Shown: positions 1 to 9,312, counted from the first letter of the stretch. The stretch is DNA of 36,669 bases from Parabacteroides sp. (GCA_020026285.1 JAHHQS010000020.1:1-36669), one strand, 5' to 3'. Translations and numbers: made by a program. Notes: generated from the sequence alone by a model not told the origin.

Positions 1-489
1 TGCACAACTTTTTACACATAAATATTTATCAAATTAATTCCGCCAACGGGTTATGTAAGATATCTTGTTTATAACAATTAGATCAAAAATAGTTTTCCTT
101 GTGTTAACAGTCGTTTTTTTGAAGAGAGCGGTTCTTTTATATCATTTTTTTGGGGGAATATCATGTCTGTTTATAAAAAAGCTTGATGATGTGCTGAAAA
201 CATTGGACGTTTTTAGTGAAATGTCAGATGTTTTTCAGAAAACGTCAAACGTTTCATATCAAATGTGGAATAATTTTTTATTGGTAATAATCATTGATAT
301 TCGGCTTGTTAATATAATTGTCTATGTCTGGAAAGATTAAGTTTTACTATCAATCGGTGATTGATAAAAGGTTTGTGTTTCGTATTCTTACATTACATAT
401 TAATATCAGAAATGTAGGCAGAAGTTTCAGAGTCATTATTATTTCGAAGTTTCTTAATCTCGTAATATCAGAAATCCAATTTCTTTATC
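1..489. other. Non-coding leader region before glnN
   Basis: No convincing gene is seen here. Two short plus-strand open frames (65-340 and 318-515) are low-complexity, hydrophobic, match no family I know, overlap each other, and the first runs through a degenerate repeat array, so I treat them as chance frames. The region is strongly AT-rich. Its only visible structure is the 21-bp-period array at 198-275, annotated separately. A gene lying to the left of the window cannot be seen. Confidence 0.6.
198..275. repeat. Degenerate 21-bp-period array of palindromic units
   Basis: Four units start at 198, 219, 240 and 261, exactly 21 bases apart. Each follows the pattern AAAYGT-NNN-AYGTTT, an imperfect palindrome with a 3-base centre: AAACAT-TGG-ACGTTT, AAATGT-CAG-ATGTTT, AAACGT-CAA-ACGTTT (perfect arms) and a decayed AAATGT-GGA-ATAATT. 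Spacers of six bases are not conserved. A possible further decayed unit starts at 177. The spacing is about two helical turns. Function is unknown; it could bind a protein or be a remnant of an expanded intergenic repeat. Confidence 0.6.
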
Positions 490-497
490 TAATTTTG
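490..497 (+). promoter_or_regulatory. Possible glnN promoter (-7 box)
   Basis: TAATTTTG fits the Bacteroidetes -7 consensus TAnnTTTG and would give a leader of about 20 bases before the start codon at 526. No TTTG -33 element is seen at the right distance, so the call is tentative. Confidence 0.35.
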
Positions 498-525
498 TAT
501 CCGAAAATATTCTAAACGGTACGAT

Positions 526-2715
526 ATGTCTATATTCCGCTTTAATGCAGTAGAAAAAGCTTCCAATCGAAAAGCCGTGGAAGCCTGCACTCCCGATAAA
601 AAGGTATCGGAGTATTTTGGAGAAAATGTCTTCACTCTGAAGACGATGCAGAATTATCTTTCCAAAGAAACATTTAAAGCTTTAACTCAATCAATAGATA
701 GCGGTAATCCAATTGATCGTGCAATAGCCAATCAGGTTGCTGCAGGTATGAAGATGTGGGCTCTTGAGAAAGGAGTTACTCATTATACACATTGGTTCCA
801 GCCTTTAACTGATGGAACAGCAGAAAAGCATGATGCTTTTGTAGAGCAAGATGGTGAAGGTGGTCTGATTGAAGAATTTAGTGGAAAGTTGCTGGTTCAG
901 CAGGAACCGGATGCTTCAAGTTTCCCTAATGGAGGGCTGAGAAATACTTTCGAAGCTCGCGGTTATTCAGCGTGGGATCCTTCTTCTCCTGCTTTTATCG
1001 TAGATGATACTTTATGTATCCCGACAGTCTTTATAGCTTATACCGGTGAGGCTCTTGATTATAAAACACCACTTATTCGTTCTATTGAGGCTTTGAACAA
1101 AGCGGCAACGGATGTCTGTCAGTATTTCAGAGATGATGTAACCAAAGTGATTGCTTATTTGGGCTGGGAGCAGGAATATTTCTTGATAGATGAGGATTTG
1201 TATTCAGCCCGTCCTGATTTGTCGTTAACAGAAAGAACTTTGTTGGGACATGAAAGTGCCAAGAACCAGCAGTTGGATGATCATTATTTTGGTGCTATTC
1301 CATCGAGAGTTCAGGAATTTATGAAGGCAATGGAAGTGGAATGTTACAAGCTGGGTATTCCAATCAAGACCCGTCATAATGAAGCTGCGCCAAATCAGTT
1401 TGAATTTGCTCCTATTTATGAAGAATGTAACCTGGCGAACGATCACAACTTGTTGTTGATGTCAATCATGAAGCGGGTTGCGCGTCGTCATAATTTCCGG
1501 GTTCTTTTGCATGAAAAGCCATTCAAAGGAGTGAATGGTTCTGGAAAGCATTGTAACTGGTCAATGGGTACAAACAATGGAATTAATCTATTCTCTCCAG
1601 GAAAGAATCGTGAAGATAATTTGCGCTTTATAACATTCATTGTGAACACTATCATGGTAGTATATAAATACAATGCTTTGTTGAAAGCGACTATTGCTTC
1701 TGCAACCAATATACATCGTTTGGGGGCAAACGAAGCTCCTCCAGCTATTATCTCGACATTTCTGGGTTCCCAGATTTCAGAAATTCTCGATCATTTTGAA
1801 AACTGCTCTATCGAAGATGCAATAATTGTTGATGATAAGAAAAGATTGCATTTAGGTTTCGGACAAATACCTGAATTGTTATTAGACAATACAGACCGAA
1901 ACAGAACATCTCCTTTTGCTTTTACTGGAAATAGATTTGAATTTCGTGCATTGGGCTCGTCTGCAAACTGTGGTGCAGCTATGCTGGCTTTGAATTCTGC
2001 TATGGCCTACCAGTTGACGTTATTCAAGAAAGATGTTGAGACATTACGTGGACAGGGGAAGAGTAAGGAAGCTGCCATCTTTGAAATCTTGAAAAAATAT
2101 ATCAAGGAGTCAAAACCGGTTCGTTTCGACGGAAATGGTTATAGCGAAGAGTGGAAGGTGGAAGCAGCTCGTCGCGGCTTGGATTGTGAGAATAGTGTTC
2201 CTTTACAGTACGACGCTTATCTTCGTCCGGATACAATAACCATGTTTGAATCAACAGGTGTTTTGAGTAAAAAGGAACTGGAAGCTCGTAACGAAGTTAA
2301 ATGGGAAGTCTACATCAAGAAGGTGCAGATTGAAGCACGAGTGTTGGGCGATTTGTCATTGAACCATATTATACCGGTTGTAATTCGCTATCAGACTATT
2401 TTGTTAGAGAATGTAACTCGATTGAAAGAAGTATTTTCTCAAGCAGAATATGAAACATTATCAGCTGAACCATGCCGTCTGATTAAGAATATATCAGGTC
2501 ATATTTCGGCTGTAACAACGAAAGTGGATGAAATGGTCGAAGCTCGTAAAAAAGCAAATCGAATAGAAGATATGCGTGAGAAGGCAATTGCTTATCATGA
2601 TACAGTGGCTCCTTATCTGGAAGAGATCCGTGATCATATTGATGAATTGGAATTGATGGTTGATAATCAGAGTTGGCCATTACCTAAATATCGAGAATTA
2701 TTATTTATCCGATAA
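526..2715 (+). CDS. glnN: Glutamine synthetase type III (GSIII)
   Basis: Makes glutamine from glutamate, ammonia and ATP in the cytoplasm; this is the main ammonium-assimilating enzyme type in Bacteroidales. The 729 residues match the GSIII family, which is far longer than the 450-470 residues of GSI. Active-site segments are intact: R283-H284-N285-E286 with E293 (metal-binding glutamates), G338-S339-G340-K341-H342 (the family's nucleotide/metal histidine region), and R460-T461-S462 through E472-F473-R474 near the C-terminal part of the catalytic domain. The N-terminal GSIII-specific region and a long helical C-terminus (about 600-729) are present. It stands alone, with a strong terminator 29 bases after the stop. 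The start at 526 follows a possible -7 box; an AT-rich leader without Shine-Dalgarno is normal for the phylum. No nitrogen-regulator gene is visible nearby. Confidence 0.97.
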   Translation: MSIFRFNAVEKASNRKAVEACTPDKKVSEYFGENVFTLKTMQNYLSKETFKALTQSIDSGNPIDRAIANQVAAGMKMWALEKGVTHYTHWFQPLTDGTAEKHDAFVEQDGEGGLIEEFSGKLLVQQEPDASSFPNGGLRNTFEARGYSAWDPSSPAFIVDDTLCIPTVFIAYTGEALDYKTPLIRSIEALNKAATDVCQYFRDDVTKVIAYLGWEQEYFLIDEDLYSARPDLSLTERTLLGHESAKNQQLDDHYFGAIPSRVQEFMKAMEVECYKLGIPIKTRHNEAAPNQFEFAPIYEECNLANDHNLLLMSIMKRVARRHNFRVLLHEKPFKGVNGSGKHCNWSMGTNNGINLFSPGKNREDNLRFITFIVNTIMVVYKYNALLKATIASATNIHRLGANEAPPAIISTFLGSQISEILDHFENCSIEDAIIVDDKKRLHLGFGQIPELLLDNTDRNRTSPFAFTGNRFEFRALGSSANCGAAMLALNSAMAYQLTLFKKDVETLRGQGKSKEAAIFEILKKYIKESKPVRFDGNGYSEEWKVEAARRGLDCENSVPLQYDAYLRPDTITMFESTGVLSKKELEARNEVKWEVYIKKVQIEARVLGDLSLNHIIPVVIRYQTILLENVTRLKEVFSQAEYETLSAEPCRLIKNISGHISAVTTKVDEMVEARKKANRIEDMREKAIAYHDTVAPYLEEIRDHIDELELMVDNQSWPLPKYRELLFIR

Positions 2716-2743
2716 GTCATATAACAGAAGATATAAGGAATTT

Positions 2744-2782
2744 AAAACAGGCGGAGACTCTGGTGGTTTCCGCCTGTTTTTT
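2744..2782 (+). terminator. Intrinsic terminator after glnN
   Basis: Arms AAAACAGGCGGA (2744-2755) and TCCGCCTGTTTT (2769-2780) are perfectly complementary around a 13-base loop and run into a T-tract. It isolates glnN from the porQ operon. Confidence 0.9.
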
Positions 2783-2857
2783 CATGAAAGAGACGATTGC
2801 TGAGGTTATAATATACTTTTTTACCTTTTTATCCGTTTTCTTTACATGAATTCAGTG

Positions 2858-2865
2858 TATCTTTG
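2858..2865 (+). promoter_or_regulatory. Promoter of porQ-cmk-ispH (-7 box)
   Basis: TATCTTTG matches the TAnnTTTG consensus exactly and lies 20 bases before the porQ start codon. The -33 region is only T-rich (around 2835-2842), without a clean TTTG. Confidence 0.65.
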
Positions 2866-2885
2866 AACTCTGTTAGAAAATAAGT

Positions 2886-3884
2886 ATGAGAAAAATCCTG
2901 TTCTTTATATTAATAAGTCTTGTAGTAAATACGACTTATGCTCAGATGGGCGATGAAGCTTACAGCTTTCTTCGTCTGCCTTCTTCTAATCGTGTCAATT
3001 CGTTGGGAGGTGATAATGTCTCTTTGGTTGAATGCGATCCCTCTTTAGGTTTTCATAATCCGGCTCTGTTGGGAAAAGAAATGGATAATATGTTAAACCT
3101 GAATTATATGAATTACATTTCAGATGTTAATATAGGAAGTGCTTTGTATACGAAGGCTTTTAAGGAAAAAGGAGCATGGGGAGTAGGTGCGAGCTTCTTC
3201 AGTTTTGGTAAAATACCTGAATATACTGAACAGAATCAACATCTGGGAGATGTGTCGGCTAAGGATATAAATGTGCAAGGCTTCTTCTCTTATGATTTAA
3301 GTGAAAGATGGCGTGGAGGAGTTTCTTTGAAATTCTTGTATTCTACTATGGCGGATTATAATTCGTTTGGTTTGGGTGTCGATGCGGGATTGAGTTATTA
3401 TAATTCGGAGAAGAATTTCTCTTTCGGTTTTGTATTCAAGAATATTGGTGCTCAATTAAAGTCTTTTTATGATGAGCGTCAGAAAATGCCGTGGGATATT
3501 CAATTAGGAATCAGCAAAAAAATGGCTCATGCTCCGATACGTTTTTCTTTGACTGCTTATCATTTGAATCGCTGGAAGTTTGATCATGTGGAAAAAGCTG
3601 ATAAGGAATACAAAGGGGATTCCTTTGCCAAAACTTTTTTGAAGCATCTGGTGATTGGTATAGATTGGCTTCCTTCTGATAATTTCTGGGTTGGAGTAGG
3701 ATATAATCCGAAGAGGGGAATGGATATGAAGTTTGATGGTGGAACTGCCTTGAGTGGTTTCTCTGTAGGAACAGGCGTCCACATAAAGATGTTCGATGTC
3801 AGTGCTTCTATAGCTAAATATCATCCATCCGCCATGCAGATGATGGTAACAGTCACTACTTATATCTCAGATTTTAAACTGTAA
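2886..3884 (+). CDS. porQ: Type IX secretion system protein PorQ
   Basis: Outer-membrane beta-barrel of the FadL/PorV-like superfamily, belonging to the type IX secretion system (T9SS) outer-membrane machinery that handles cargo with C-terminal sorting domains. The 332 residues begin with a Sec signal peptide (positively charged start, hydrophobic core, likely cleavage after T-Y-A at residue 19). The mature part has many amphipathic strands with G/W/F/Y alternation, such as the G-A-W-G-V-G-A-S-F-F-S-F segment around 95-107. An early R-L-P-S-S-N-R segment with L-G-G-D-N shortly after is typical of PorQ/PorV. It is followed by cmk after 18 bases and ispH, an arrangement I recall from other Bacteroidales. 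No T9SS cargo protein is recognisable in this window, so the substrates lie elsewhere. Confidence 0.88.
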   Translation: MRKILFFILISLVVNTTYAQMGDEAYSFLRLPSSNRVNSLGGDNVSLVECDPSLGFHNPALLGKEMDNMLNLNYMNYISDVNIGSALYTKAFKEKGAWGVGASFFSFGKIPEYTEQNQHLGDVSAKDINVQGFFSYDLSERWRGGVSLKFLYSTMADYNSFGLGVDAGLSYYNSEKNFSFGFVFKNIGAQLKSFYDERQKMPWDIQLGISKKMAHAPIRFSLTAYHLNRWKFDHVEKADKEYKGDSFAKTFLKHLVIGIDWLPSDNFWVGVGYNPKRGMDMKFDGGTALSGFSVGTGVHIKMFDVSASIAKYHPSAMQMMVTVTTYISDFKL

Positions 3885-3902
3885 GAAAAGAAATATTTAG
3901 AT

Positions 3903-4598
3903 ATGAAAAAGATAGTAATTGCGATTGATGGCCATTCTTCAAGTGGAAAGAGTACGATGGCAAAAGATTTGGCTCGTGAAATAGGTTATATCTATATCGA
4001 TACAGGAGCGATGTATCGTACAGTTACATTATATAGTCTGCAACATGGATATATTCATGGAAATGTAATTAATGAAGATGCATTGAAGGCAGACATGGAC
4101 AAAATCAACATTTCGTTTACATATAATGCTGAAACTGGCCGTCCTGATACATATCTGAATGGTGTAAAGGTGGAAAAGGAAATCAGAAGCATGGAAGTTG
4201 CCGGTAAAGTGAGTTTGATTGCTTCTTTGGGATTCGTTCGTAAAGCCATGGTTGCCAAACAGCAGGAGATGGGTAAAAGTAAAGGAATTGTAATGGATGG
4301 CCGTGATATAGGAACTGTTGTTTTCCCGGATGCGGAATTAAAGTTATTTGTTACGGCTTCTCCGGAAGTTCGTGCTCAACGTCGTGTGGATGAATTGCTT
4401 GCAAAAGGTGAAAAGGCTACATACGAAGAAGTTCTTGAGAATGTGAAGACGAGAGATTATATTGATTCCACCCGAAAAGAAAGTCCGTTGAGACAGGCTG
4501 ATGATGCTTTGGTTCTGGATAATTCTAATATGACAATACCTGAACAGAAAGCTTGGTTGATGGAGCAATTCCAAAAAGCAGTAAGTCGGGTACAATAG
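3903..4598 (+). CDS. cmk: Cytidylate (dCMP/CMP) kinase
   Basis: Phosphorylates CMP and dCMP to the diphosphates with ATP, an essential pyrimidine salvage and DNA-precursor step in the cytoplasm. The 231 residues match the family length (about 225-230). The P-loop is G10-H-S-S-S-G15-K16-S17-T18; the CMP-binding D33-T-G-A-M-Y-R39 segment and the [14 protein letters not shown] stretch (around 131-144) are intact. It is the second gene of the porQ-cmk-ispH operon, with 18 bases before it and 20 after it, so it is probably co-transcribed from the promoter at 2858. I see no oddities. Confidence 0.96.
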   Translation: MKKIVIAIDGHSSSGKSTMAKDLAREIGYIYIDTGAMYRTVTLYSLQHGYIHGNVINEDALKADMDKINISFTYNAETGRPDTYLNGVKVEKEIRSMEVAGKVSLIASLGFVRKAMVAKQQEMGKSKGIVMDGRDIGTVVFPDAELKLFVTASPEVRAQRRVDELLAKGEKATYEEVLENVKTRDYIDSTRKESPLRQADDALVLDNSNMTIPEQKAWLMEQFQKAVSRVQ

Positions 4599-4618
4599 AC
4601 GAAAGGACAATTATTTTC

Positions 4619-5485
4619 ATGATACAAATAGAAATAGATAGCGGTTCAGGTTTTTGTTTTGGTGTAGTAAATGCTATAAGCAATGCCGAGAAGGAATTAA
4701 AAAATACTGATAAGCTTTATTGCCTGGGTGACATCGTTCATAATAGTTTGGAAGTTGAACGCCTGGGAGAAATGGGATTACAGACTATTGAGCATGATGA
4801 GTTCGCTCATCTGAAAGGTGTAAAAGTATTATTGAGAGCTCATGGAGAACCGCCTTCAACTTATCAGATTGCCAAACAGAATGACATCCAGATTGTAGAT
4901 GCGACCTGTCCTGTTGTATTGCAGTTGCAAAAGAAAATACATCGTTGTTATCAGGAAACAAAGGATGCCAATACGCAGCTGGTTATCTATGGGAAAATAG
5001 GTCATGCTGAAGTAAACGGACTTGTTGGCCAGACTGAAGGAACTGCGATTGTTATTGAAAAGTTGGAAGATATTAACAAACTGGATTTCTCTCGTAATAT
5101 ATCTCTGTTTTCTCAAACAACGAAGTCATTGGATGGTTTCCGACAGGTCGTTGCCGAAATACAGAAGAGAATTGCTCCTGGAGTTATATTCAATTACAAT
5201 GATACAATCTGTCGTCAGGTGGCTAATCGATTGCCCAATATAAAGAAGTTTGCTTCCGAACATGATTGGGTTTACTTTGTAGCTGGAAGAAAAAGCTCGA
5301 ATGGAAAGATGCTGTTTGAAGAGTGTAAGAAAGCAAATCCTAACACGTATTTCATTTCTTCTGCATCTGAAATTACAGAAGCTCTTCCCGAAAATGTGCA
5401 AAGAGTTGGAGTCTGTGGAGCAACGTCAACTCCAAAATGGCTGATGGAAGAAATAGCAGAACGGGTTCGTAAGCTAAATGAGTAA
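4619..5485 (+). CDS. ispH: 4-hydroxy-3-methylbut-2-enyl diphosphate reductase
   Basis: Last enzyme of the non-mevalonate (MEP) isoprenoid pathway: an iron-sulfur protein reducing HMBPP to IPP and DMAPP. With the start at 4619 it has 288 residues. An in-frame upstream ATG at 4553 lies inside cmk and would add 22 residues unrelated to the family, so I reject it; conserved sequence begins at M-I-Q-I-E-I-D. Cluster ligands are C13 (G-F-C-F-G-V), C97 (A-T-C-P-V) and C198 (T-I-C-R-Q). Substrate-contact histidines fit H41, H75 and H129, with E131 in G-H-A-E-V-N-G as the usual proton relay glutamate. The C-terminus carries the family motif G-A-T-S-T-P-K-W. Third gene of the porQ-cmk-ispH operon. No terminator follows it; pfkA has its own candidate promoter. 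Confidence 0.96.
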   Translation: MIQIEIDSGSGFCFGVVNAISNAEKELKNTDKLYCLGDIVHNSLEVERLGEMGLQTIEHDEFAHLKGVKVLLRAHGEPPSTYQIAKQNDIQIVDATCPVVLQLQKKIHRCYQETKDANTQLVIYGKIGHAEVNGLVGQTEGTAIVIEKLEDINKLDFSRNISLFSQTTKSLDGFRQVVAEIQKRIAPGVIFNYNDTICRQVANRLPNIKKFASEHDWVYFVAGRKSSNGKMLFEECKKANPNTYFISSASEITEALPENVQRVGVCGATSTPKWLMEEIAERVRKLNE

Positions 5486-5545
5486 TTTATATATTAAAAA
5501 AGTCAAAATCTGATATAGTATACATTCAAATTTCAACAAAAGTGT

Positions 5546-5553
5546 TACTTTTG
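5546..5553 (+). promoter_or_regulatory. Promoter of pfkA (-7 box)
   Basis: TACTTTTG fits TAnnTTTG and sits 26 bases before the pfkA start, in the 94-base gap after ispH. No clear TTTG lies at -33. Confidence 0.6.
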
Positions 5554-5579
5554 TGCGAACATAAAATATTTAAAGTCAT

Positions 5580-6560
5580 ATGTCTGCAACAAAATGTGTC
5601 GGAATATTAACTTCAGGAGGTGATGCTCCTGGTATGAATGCAGCTATCCGTGCGGTGACACGTGCAGCTATTTATGAGGGAATTAGAGTAAAAGGTATTT
5701 ACCGAGGTTATAAAGGAATGATAACTAACGAAATTGAAGAATTCAAAACTCAGAACGTTAGTAATATTATTCAACGAGGAGGTACAATCTTAAAGACTGC
5801 TCGTTGTGCCGAATTTAAAACATCGGAAGGACGCCAAAAAGCACATGAAATACTTACAGAGCACGGGATAGATTCATTAGTAGTAATTGGTGGTGATGGT
5901 TCTTTAACTGGAGCTCGTGTTTTTGCTGAAGAATACAATATGCCTATTGTCGGTTTGCCAGGAACAATTGATAATGATTTGTATGGAACTGATATAACAA
6001 TAGGTTATGATACAGCACTGAACACAATCATGGAATGTGTTGATAAGATTCGTGACACAGCTACTTCCCATGAACGTTTATTCTTTATTGAAGTTATGGG
6101 CCGTGATGCTGGTTTCTTGGCATTAAATGGTGCAATCGCATCAGGAGCTGAAGCAGCAATCATTCCGGAAATATCTTTGGAAAAAGACCAGTTAGCTGAA
6201 ATGATTGAAAACGGATATCGTAAATCAAAGAATAGTAGTATTGTTTTGGTTGCTGAGAGTGAAATAACCGGAGGTGCTATGGGTGTTGCCGAACGTGTGA
6301 AGAATGAATATCCGCAATTCGATGTTCGTGTTTCTATTTTAGGACACTTGCAGCGTGGAGGTTCGCCTTCTGCCGAAGATAGAATCCTGGCAACTCGAAT
6401 GGGTGTCGCAGCAGTCGATGCTTTGTTGGATGGACAGAGAAATGTGATGATAGGTATTCAGAATGATAAGATTGTGAATGTTCCTTTCTCGAAAGCAATT
6501 AAGAATGATAAACCGATCAATAAGGATTTATTAAATGCTTTACGTATTTCTTCAATTTAA
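5580..6560 (+). CDS. pfkA: ATP-dependent 6-phosphofructokinase
   Basis: Phosphorylates fructose 6-phosphate to fructose 1,6-bisphosphate, the committed step of glycolysis, in the cytoplasm. The 326 residues match the short bacterial PfkA type. Visible motifs are the N-terminal [10 protein letters not shown] (11-20), G104-G-D-G-S108, whose glycine after the aspartate is the hallmark of ATP rather than pyrophosphate use, the catalytic P-G-T-I-D131-N-D loop, M-G-R-D-A-G-F around 173-179, and H-L-Q-R-G-G-S-P-S in the C-terminal half. The ATP preference is inferred from that glycine. The gene stands alone between its own promoter and a strong terminator. Bacteroidales often carry several PFK paralogues, including pyrophosphate-dependent ones; none of the others is in this window. 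Confidence 0.95.
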   Translation: MSATKCVGILTSGGDAPGMNAAIRAVTRAAIYEGIRVKGIYRGYKGMITNEIEEFKTQNVSNIIQRGGTILKTARCAEFKTSEGRQKAHEILTEHGIDSLVVIGGDGSLTGARVFAEEYNMPIVGLPGTIDNDLYGTDITIGYDTALNTIMECVDKIRDTATSHERLFFIEVMGRDAGFLALNGAIASGAEAAIIPEISLEKDQLAEMIENGYRKSKNSSIVLVAESEITGGAMGVAERVKNEYPQFDVRVSILGHLQRGGSPSAEDRILATRMGVAAVDALLDGQRNVMIGIQNDKIVNVPFSKAIKNDKPINKDLLNALRISSI

Positions 6561-6590
6561 GTCAAAATTAACTTTTGGAAATTAAATACG

Positions 6591-6621
6591 AAAGCCGTTC
6601 CTTTTTTCGGGACGGCTTTTT
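6591..6621 (+). terminator. Intrinsic terminator after pfkA
   Basis: Stem AAAGCCGT (6591-6598) with ACGGCTTT (6612-6619), extended by G-U and G-C pairs, around a short T-rich loop and followed by a T-run. It lies 30 bases after pfkA and only about 27 bases before the next start. Confidence 0.85.
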
Positions 6622-6647
6622 CAATTATAAAAAGGATTATCTGAATC

Positions 6648-8618
6648 ATGGAATTTAATTATATCGTAGATCAGTTTGCCGATCTTCAAATCTTGCGTTA
6701 TCAGGTACCGGAATTTGAATCATTGTCGTTACGGCAGAAACAACTATTGTATCATTTGTCGGAAGCGGCATTGATGGGACGAGATATTCTGTTCGATCAG
6801 AATGGTCGTTATAATCTGGCTATCCGTCGAACATTAGAAGCTATTTATTTGAATTACCAGGGAGACAAAACTTCAGCCGATTTCCAGGCTTTTGTCGTTT
6901 ATTTAAAGCGTGTATGGTTTGCAAACGGAATACATCATCATTATGGAGAGGATAAGTTTGTTCCGGGATTCTCTGAAGATTTCTTTGTGAAAGCTGTATC
7001 TTCATTAGATAAGAACTTGCTACCTTTAAGAAAAGATGAAATGGTTGATGATTTTCTAGCTTGGATGTGTCCGGTTATTTTTGATAGTAATGTGATGCCT
7101 AAACGGACTGTTCAGAGTGGAGATATGGATTGGGTGCAGGCATCTGCCAATAATTATTATGGAGAAGATGTCACACAGGCAGAGGTGGAAGATTTTTATG
7201 GTAAGATGAAAGCCGAAGCTAATACTGATACTCCAATCTCTTTCGGATTAAATAGCCGATTGGTCAAAGAGAATGGTCAATTAGTAGAGAAAGTCTGGAA
7301 AAAAGGCGGGATGTATTCATTAGCGATTGAAGCAATTATTGGCGAATTAAGAAAAGCTGCTGAATTTGCAGAGAATAATGCTCAGAAGAAGATAATTGAA
7401 ACATTGATTGATTATTATATTTCGGGAGATTTACATACGTTTGATGCTTACTCCATTCTTTGGGTGGAAGATACTGAATCGAGAGTTGATTATGTAAATG
7501 GATTCATCGAAACATATGGAGATGCTCTAGGCTTGAAAGCAAGCTGGGAATCTGTTGTTAATTTCCGAAATCAGGAAGCGACCAAACGCACGCATACAAT
7601 CAGTTCGAATGCACAATGGTTCGAAGACCATTCTCCGGTAGATAAACGTTTCAAGAAAGAGAAGGTTAAGGGGGTTAGTGCCAAAGTGATTACAGTAACA
7701 ATGCTGGGAGGTGATTGTTATCCTTCAACACCTATTGGAATTAATTTACCAAATGCTGATTGGATTCGTCGTGATCACGGTTCAAAATCAGTTACGATTG
7801 AAAATATCATGGAGGCTTATGACAAGGCTTCACAGGGAAGTGGATTTAGTGAAGAATTTGTTTGGAGCGAAGAAGAGCGAAATCTTATCCGTAAATATGG
7901 TTTCTTGACTGATATGTTGCACACTGATTTGCATGAATGCCTGGGACATGGTTCTGGTCAATTACTTCCAGGTGTAGATCCGGATGCTTTGAAAGCTTAT
8001 TCTTCTACATTGGAAGAAGCTCGTGCCGATTTGTTTGGTTTGTATTATTTGGCTGATCCGAAATTATTGGAATTAGGTCTTGTTCCGGATTCGGAAGCTT
8101 ATAAAGCCGAATATTATAAGTATATGATGAATGGTTTGATGACTCAGCTCGTTCGGATAGAAGAAGGCAAGGAGGTGGAAGAAGCTCACATGCGTAATCG
8201 TCAGTTGATAGCTCGTTGGGTCTTCGAAAAAGGAGCAACAGAAAATGTAGTTGAAATGAAACAACGTGATGGAAAAACTTACATTGTTGTGAACGATTAT
8301 CAGAAACTGCGTGTTTTGTTTGGTCAATTGCTTGCAGAAGTACAACGGATCAAGAGTGAAGGCGATTATGAAGCCGGTCGTTTGCTTGTCGAAAATTACG
8401 GAGTTAAAATTGATCCTGAATTACATCATGAAGTGCGAGAAAGATACGTTTTGTTGAATCTTTCTCCATATAAGGGATTTGTAAATCCGATTATGAAGGA
8501 AGTAAGAGATTCAGAAGGAAATGTTACCGATGTGGTAATGGATTATACAGAAGATTATACAGAACAGATGTTACGCTATAGTCGTGACTATTCTTTCTTA
8601 CAAACTTATAACGATTGA
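6648..8618 (+). CDS. Dipeptidyl peptidase III (family M49)
   Basis: Zinc metallopeptidase that removes dipeptides from the N-terminus of short peptides. The 656 residues are close to the bacterial M49 length. The zinc signature H-E-C-L-G-H occupies 429-434, the single-insertion HExxGH form specific to M49, and the second motif E-E-A-R-A-D is at 456-461, where E457 should be the third zinc ligand and D461 replaces the glutamate of eukaryotic EECRAE. No signal peptide or lipobox is visible (it starts M-E-F-N-Y-I-V-D), so it should be cytoplasmic and finish breakdown of imported peptides. It begins only about 27 bases after the pfkA terminator with no clear promoter box, so its transcription start is unresolved. 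The alkylation-repair gene follows after four bases. Confidence 0.93.
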   Translation: MEFNYIVDQFADLQILRYQVPEFESLSLRQKQLLYHLSEAALMGRDILFDQNGRYNLAIRRTLEAIYLNYQGDKTSADFQAFVVYLKRVWFANGIHHHYGEDKFVPGFSEDFFVKAVSSLDKNLLPLRKDEMVDDFLAWMCPVIFDSNVMPKRTVQSGDMDWVQASANNYYGEDVTQAEVEDFYGKMKAEANTDTPISFGLNSRLVKENGQLVEKVWKKGGMYSLAIEAIIGELRKAAEFAENNAQKKIIETLIDYYISGDLHTFDAYSILWVEDTESRVDYVNGFIETYGDALGLKASWESVVNFRNQEATKRTHTISSNAQWFEDHSPVDKRFKKEKVKGVSAKVITVTMLGGDCYPSTPIGINLPNADWIRRDHGSKSVTIENIMEAYDKASQGSGFSEEFVWSEEERNLIRKYGFLTDMLHTDLHECLGHGSGQLLPGVDPDALKAYSSTLEEARADLFGLYYLADPKLLELGLVPDSEAYKAEYYKYMMNGLMTQLVRIEEGKEVEEAHMRNRQLIARWVFEKGATENVVEMKQRDGKTYIVVNDYQKLRVLFGQLLAEVQRIKSEGDYEAGRLLVENYGVKIDPELHHEVRERYVLLNLSPYKGFVNPIMKEVRDSEGNVTDVVMDYTEDYTEQMLRYSRDYSFLQTYND

Positions 8619-8622
8619 TAAT

Positions 8623-9312
8623 ATGGATGAAAAGTTAAGAGAAATACGTAAGAGATTACGTTTGGCAATGAATGGAATTATATCAACAAGTATGCGTCAG
8701 AAAGGGATGAATTACAAGTTGATATTTGGTGTTCCATTGCCGGAAATTAAAGAACTTGCATCTTCTTATGAGGTTGATGAGGAATTGGCAAGAGCTTTGT
8801 GGAAAGAAGATGTACGTGAGATGAAGATCTTGGCTACTATGCTTTATCCTGCAAAGAAAATGACACATGAAGAGGCTTTGAAATGGATGAAGGAGATTCC
8901 TTATCCTGAAATAGCTGAACAGTGTTGTAATAATTTATTCTCGAATGTGAGTCGGCCTGTCGAACTGGCATTATCATTCTTGAATGAAAGAGATAGTGCT
9001 TTTGGCAGAATTGCCGGATTTCTTTTATTTGCTCAGTTGTTTAAAAAGAAACAGTCTGTAGAATCCACACAGAAAGGATTGTTCCTTGCAGAATGTTATA
9101 ATTCTTTGCATCCTGAAGATAAGTCATTGGATGAAGTTTCATGGTTAGAGAAGAACTCTGTCATTTCGGCATTGAAGTTCTTCGGTCGTCAGTCTCACGA
9201 AAATGCTGATGATGCCCTTTCTGTTGTCGTAAGTGAGAAAAATAATTCTGGAGAATTGAAAGAGTACTACGACAATTTGAAATTTGAATTCGAATATTAC
9301 GATAATGAATAA
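8623..9312 (+). CDS. HEAT-repeat DNA alkylation repair protein (AlkD-like)
   Basis: Likely member of the DNA alkylation repair superfamily (AlkC/AlkD type, PF08713), which removes bulky or positively charged alkylated bases using a helical solenoid. The 229 residues are almost entirely alpha-helical with HEAT-like pairs. The L-W-K-E-D-V-R-E-M-K-I-L-A segment (around 57-69) resembles the solenoid turn of AlkD, and the D-S-A-F-G-R-I-A-G-F segment (about 125-134) corresponds to the region of the catalytic groove. I cannot match the catalytic Trp/Asp of Bacillus AlkD one by one, so glycosylase activity is uncertain. The start at 8623 is preferred over an in-frame ATG at 8584 that lies inside the previous gene; this leaves a four-base gap and suggests co-translation with the M49 peptidase. 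Confidence 0.75.
   Translation: MDEKLREIRKRLRLAMNGIISTSMRQKGMNYKLIFGVPLPEIKELASSYEVDEELARALWKEDVREMKILATMLYPAKKMTHEEALKWMKEIPYPEIAEQCCNNLFSNVSRPVELALSFLNERDSAFGRIAGFLLFAQLFKKKQSVESTQKGLFLAECYNSLHPEDKSLDEVSWLEKNSVISALKFFGRQSHENADDALSVVVSEKNNSGELKEYYDNLKFEFEYYDNE

Noticed and set aside
65..515. Two short plus-strand open frames (91 and 65 codons) before glnN
   Set aside because: They overlap each other, have low-complexity hydrophobic translations, and the first reads through a degenerate repeat array whose 21-base period keeps the frame open by chance.
4553..4618. Upstream in-frame start for ispH
   Set aside because: It lies within the end of cmk and adds 22 residues unrelated to IspH; conserved sequence begins at the ATG at 4619.
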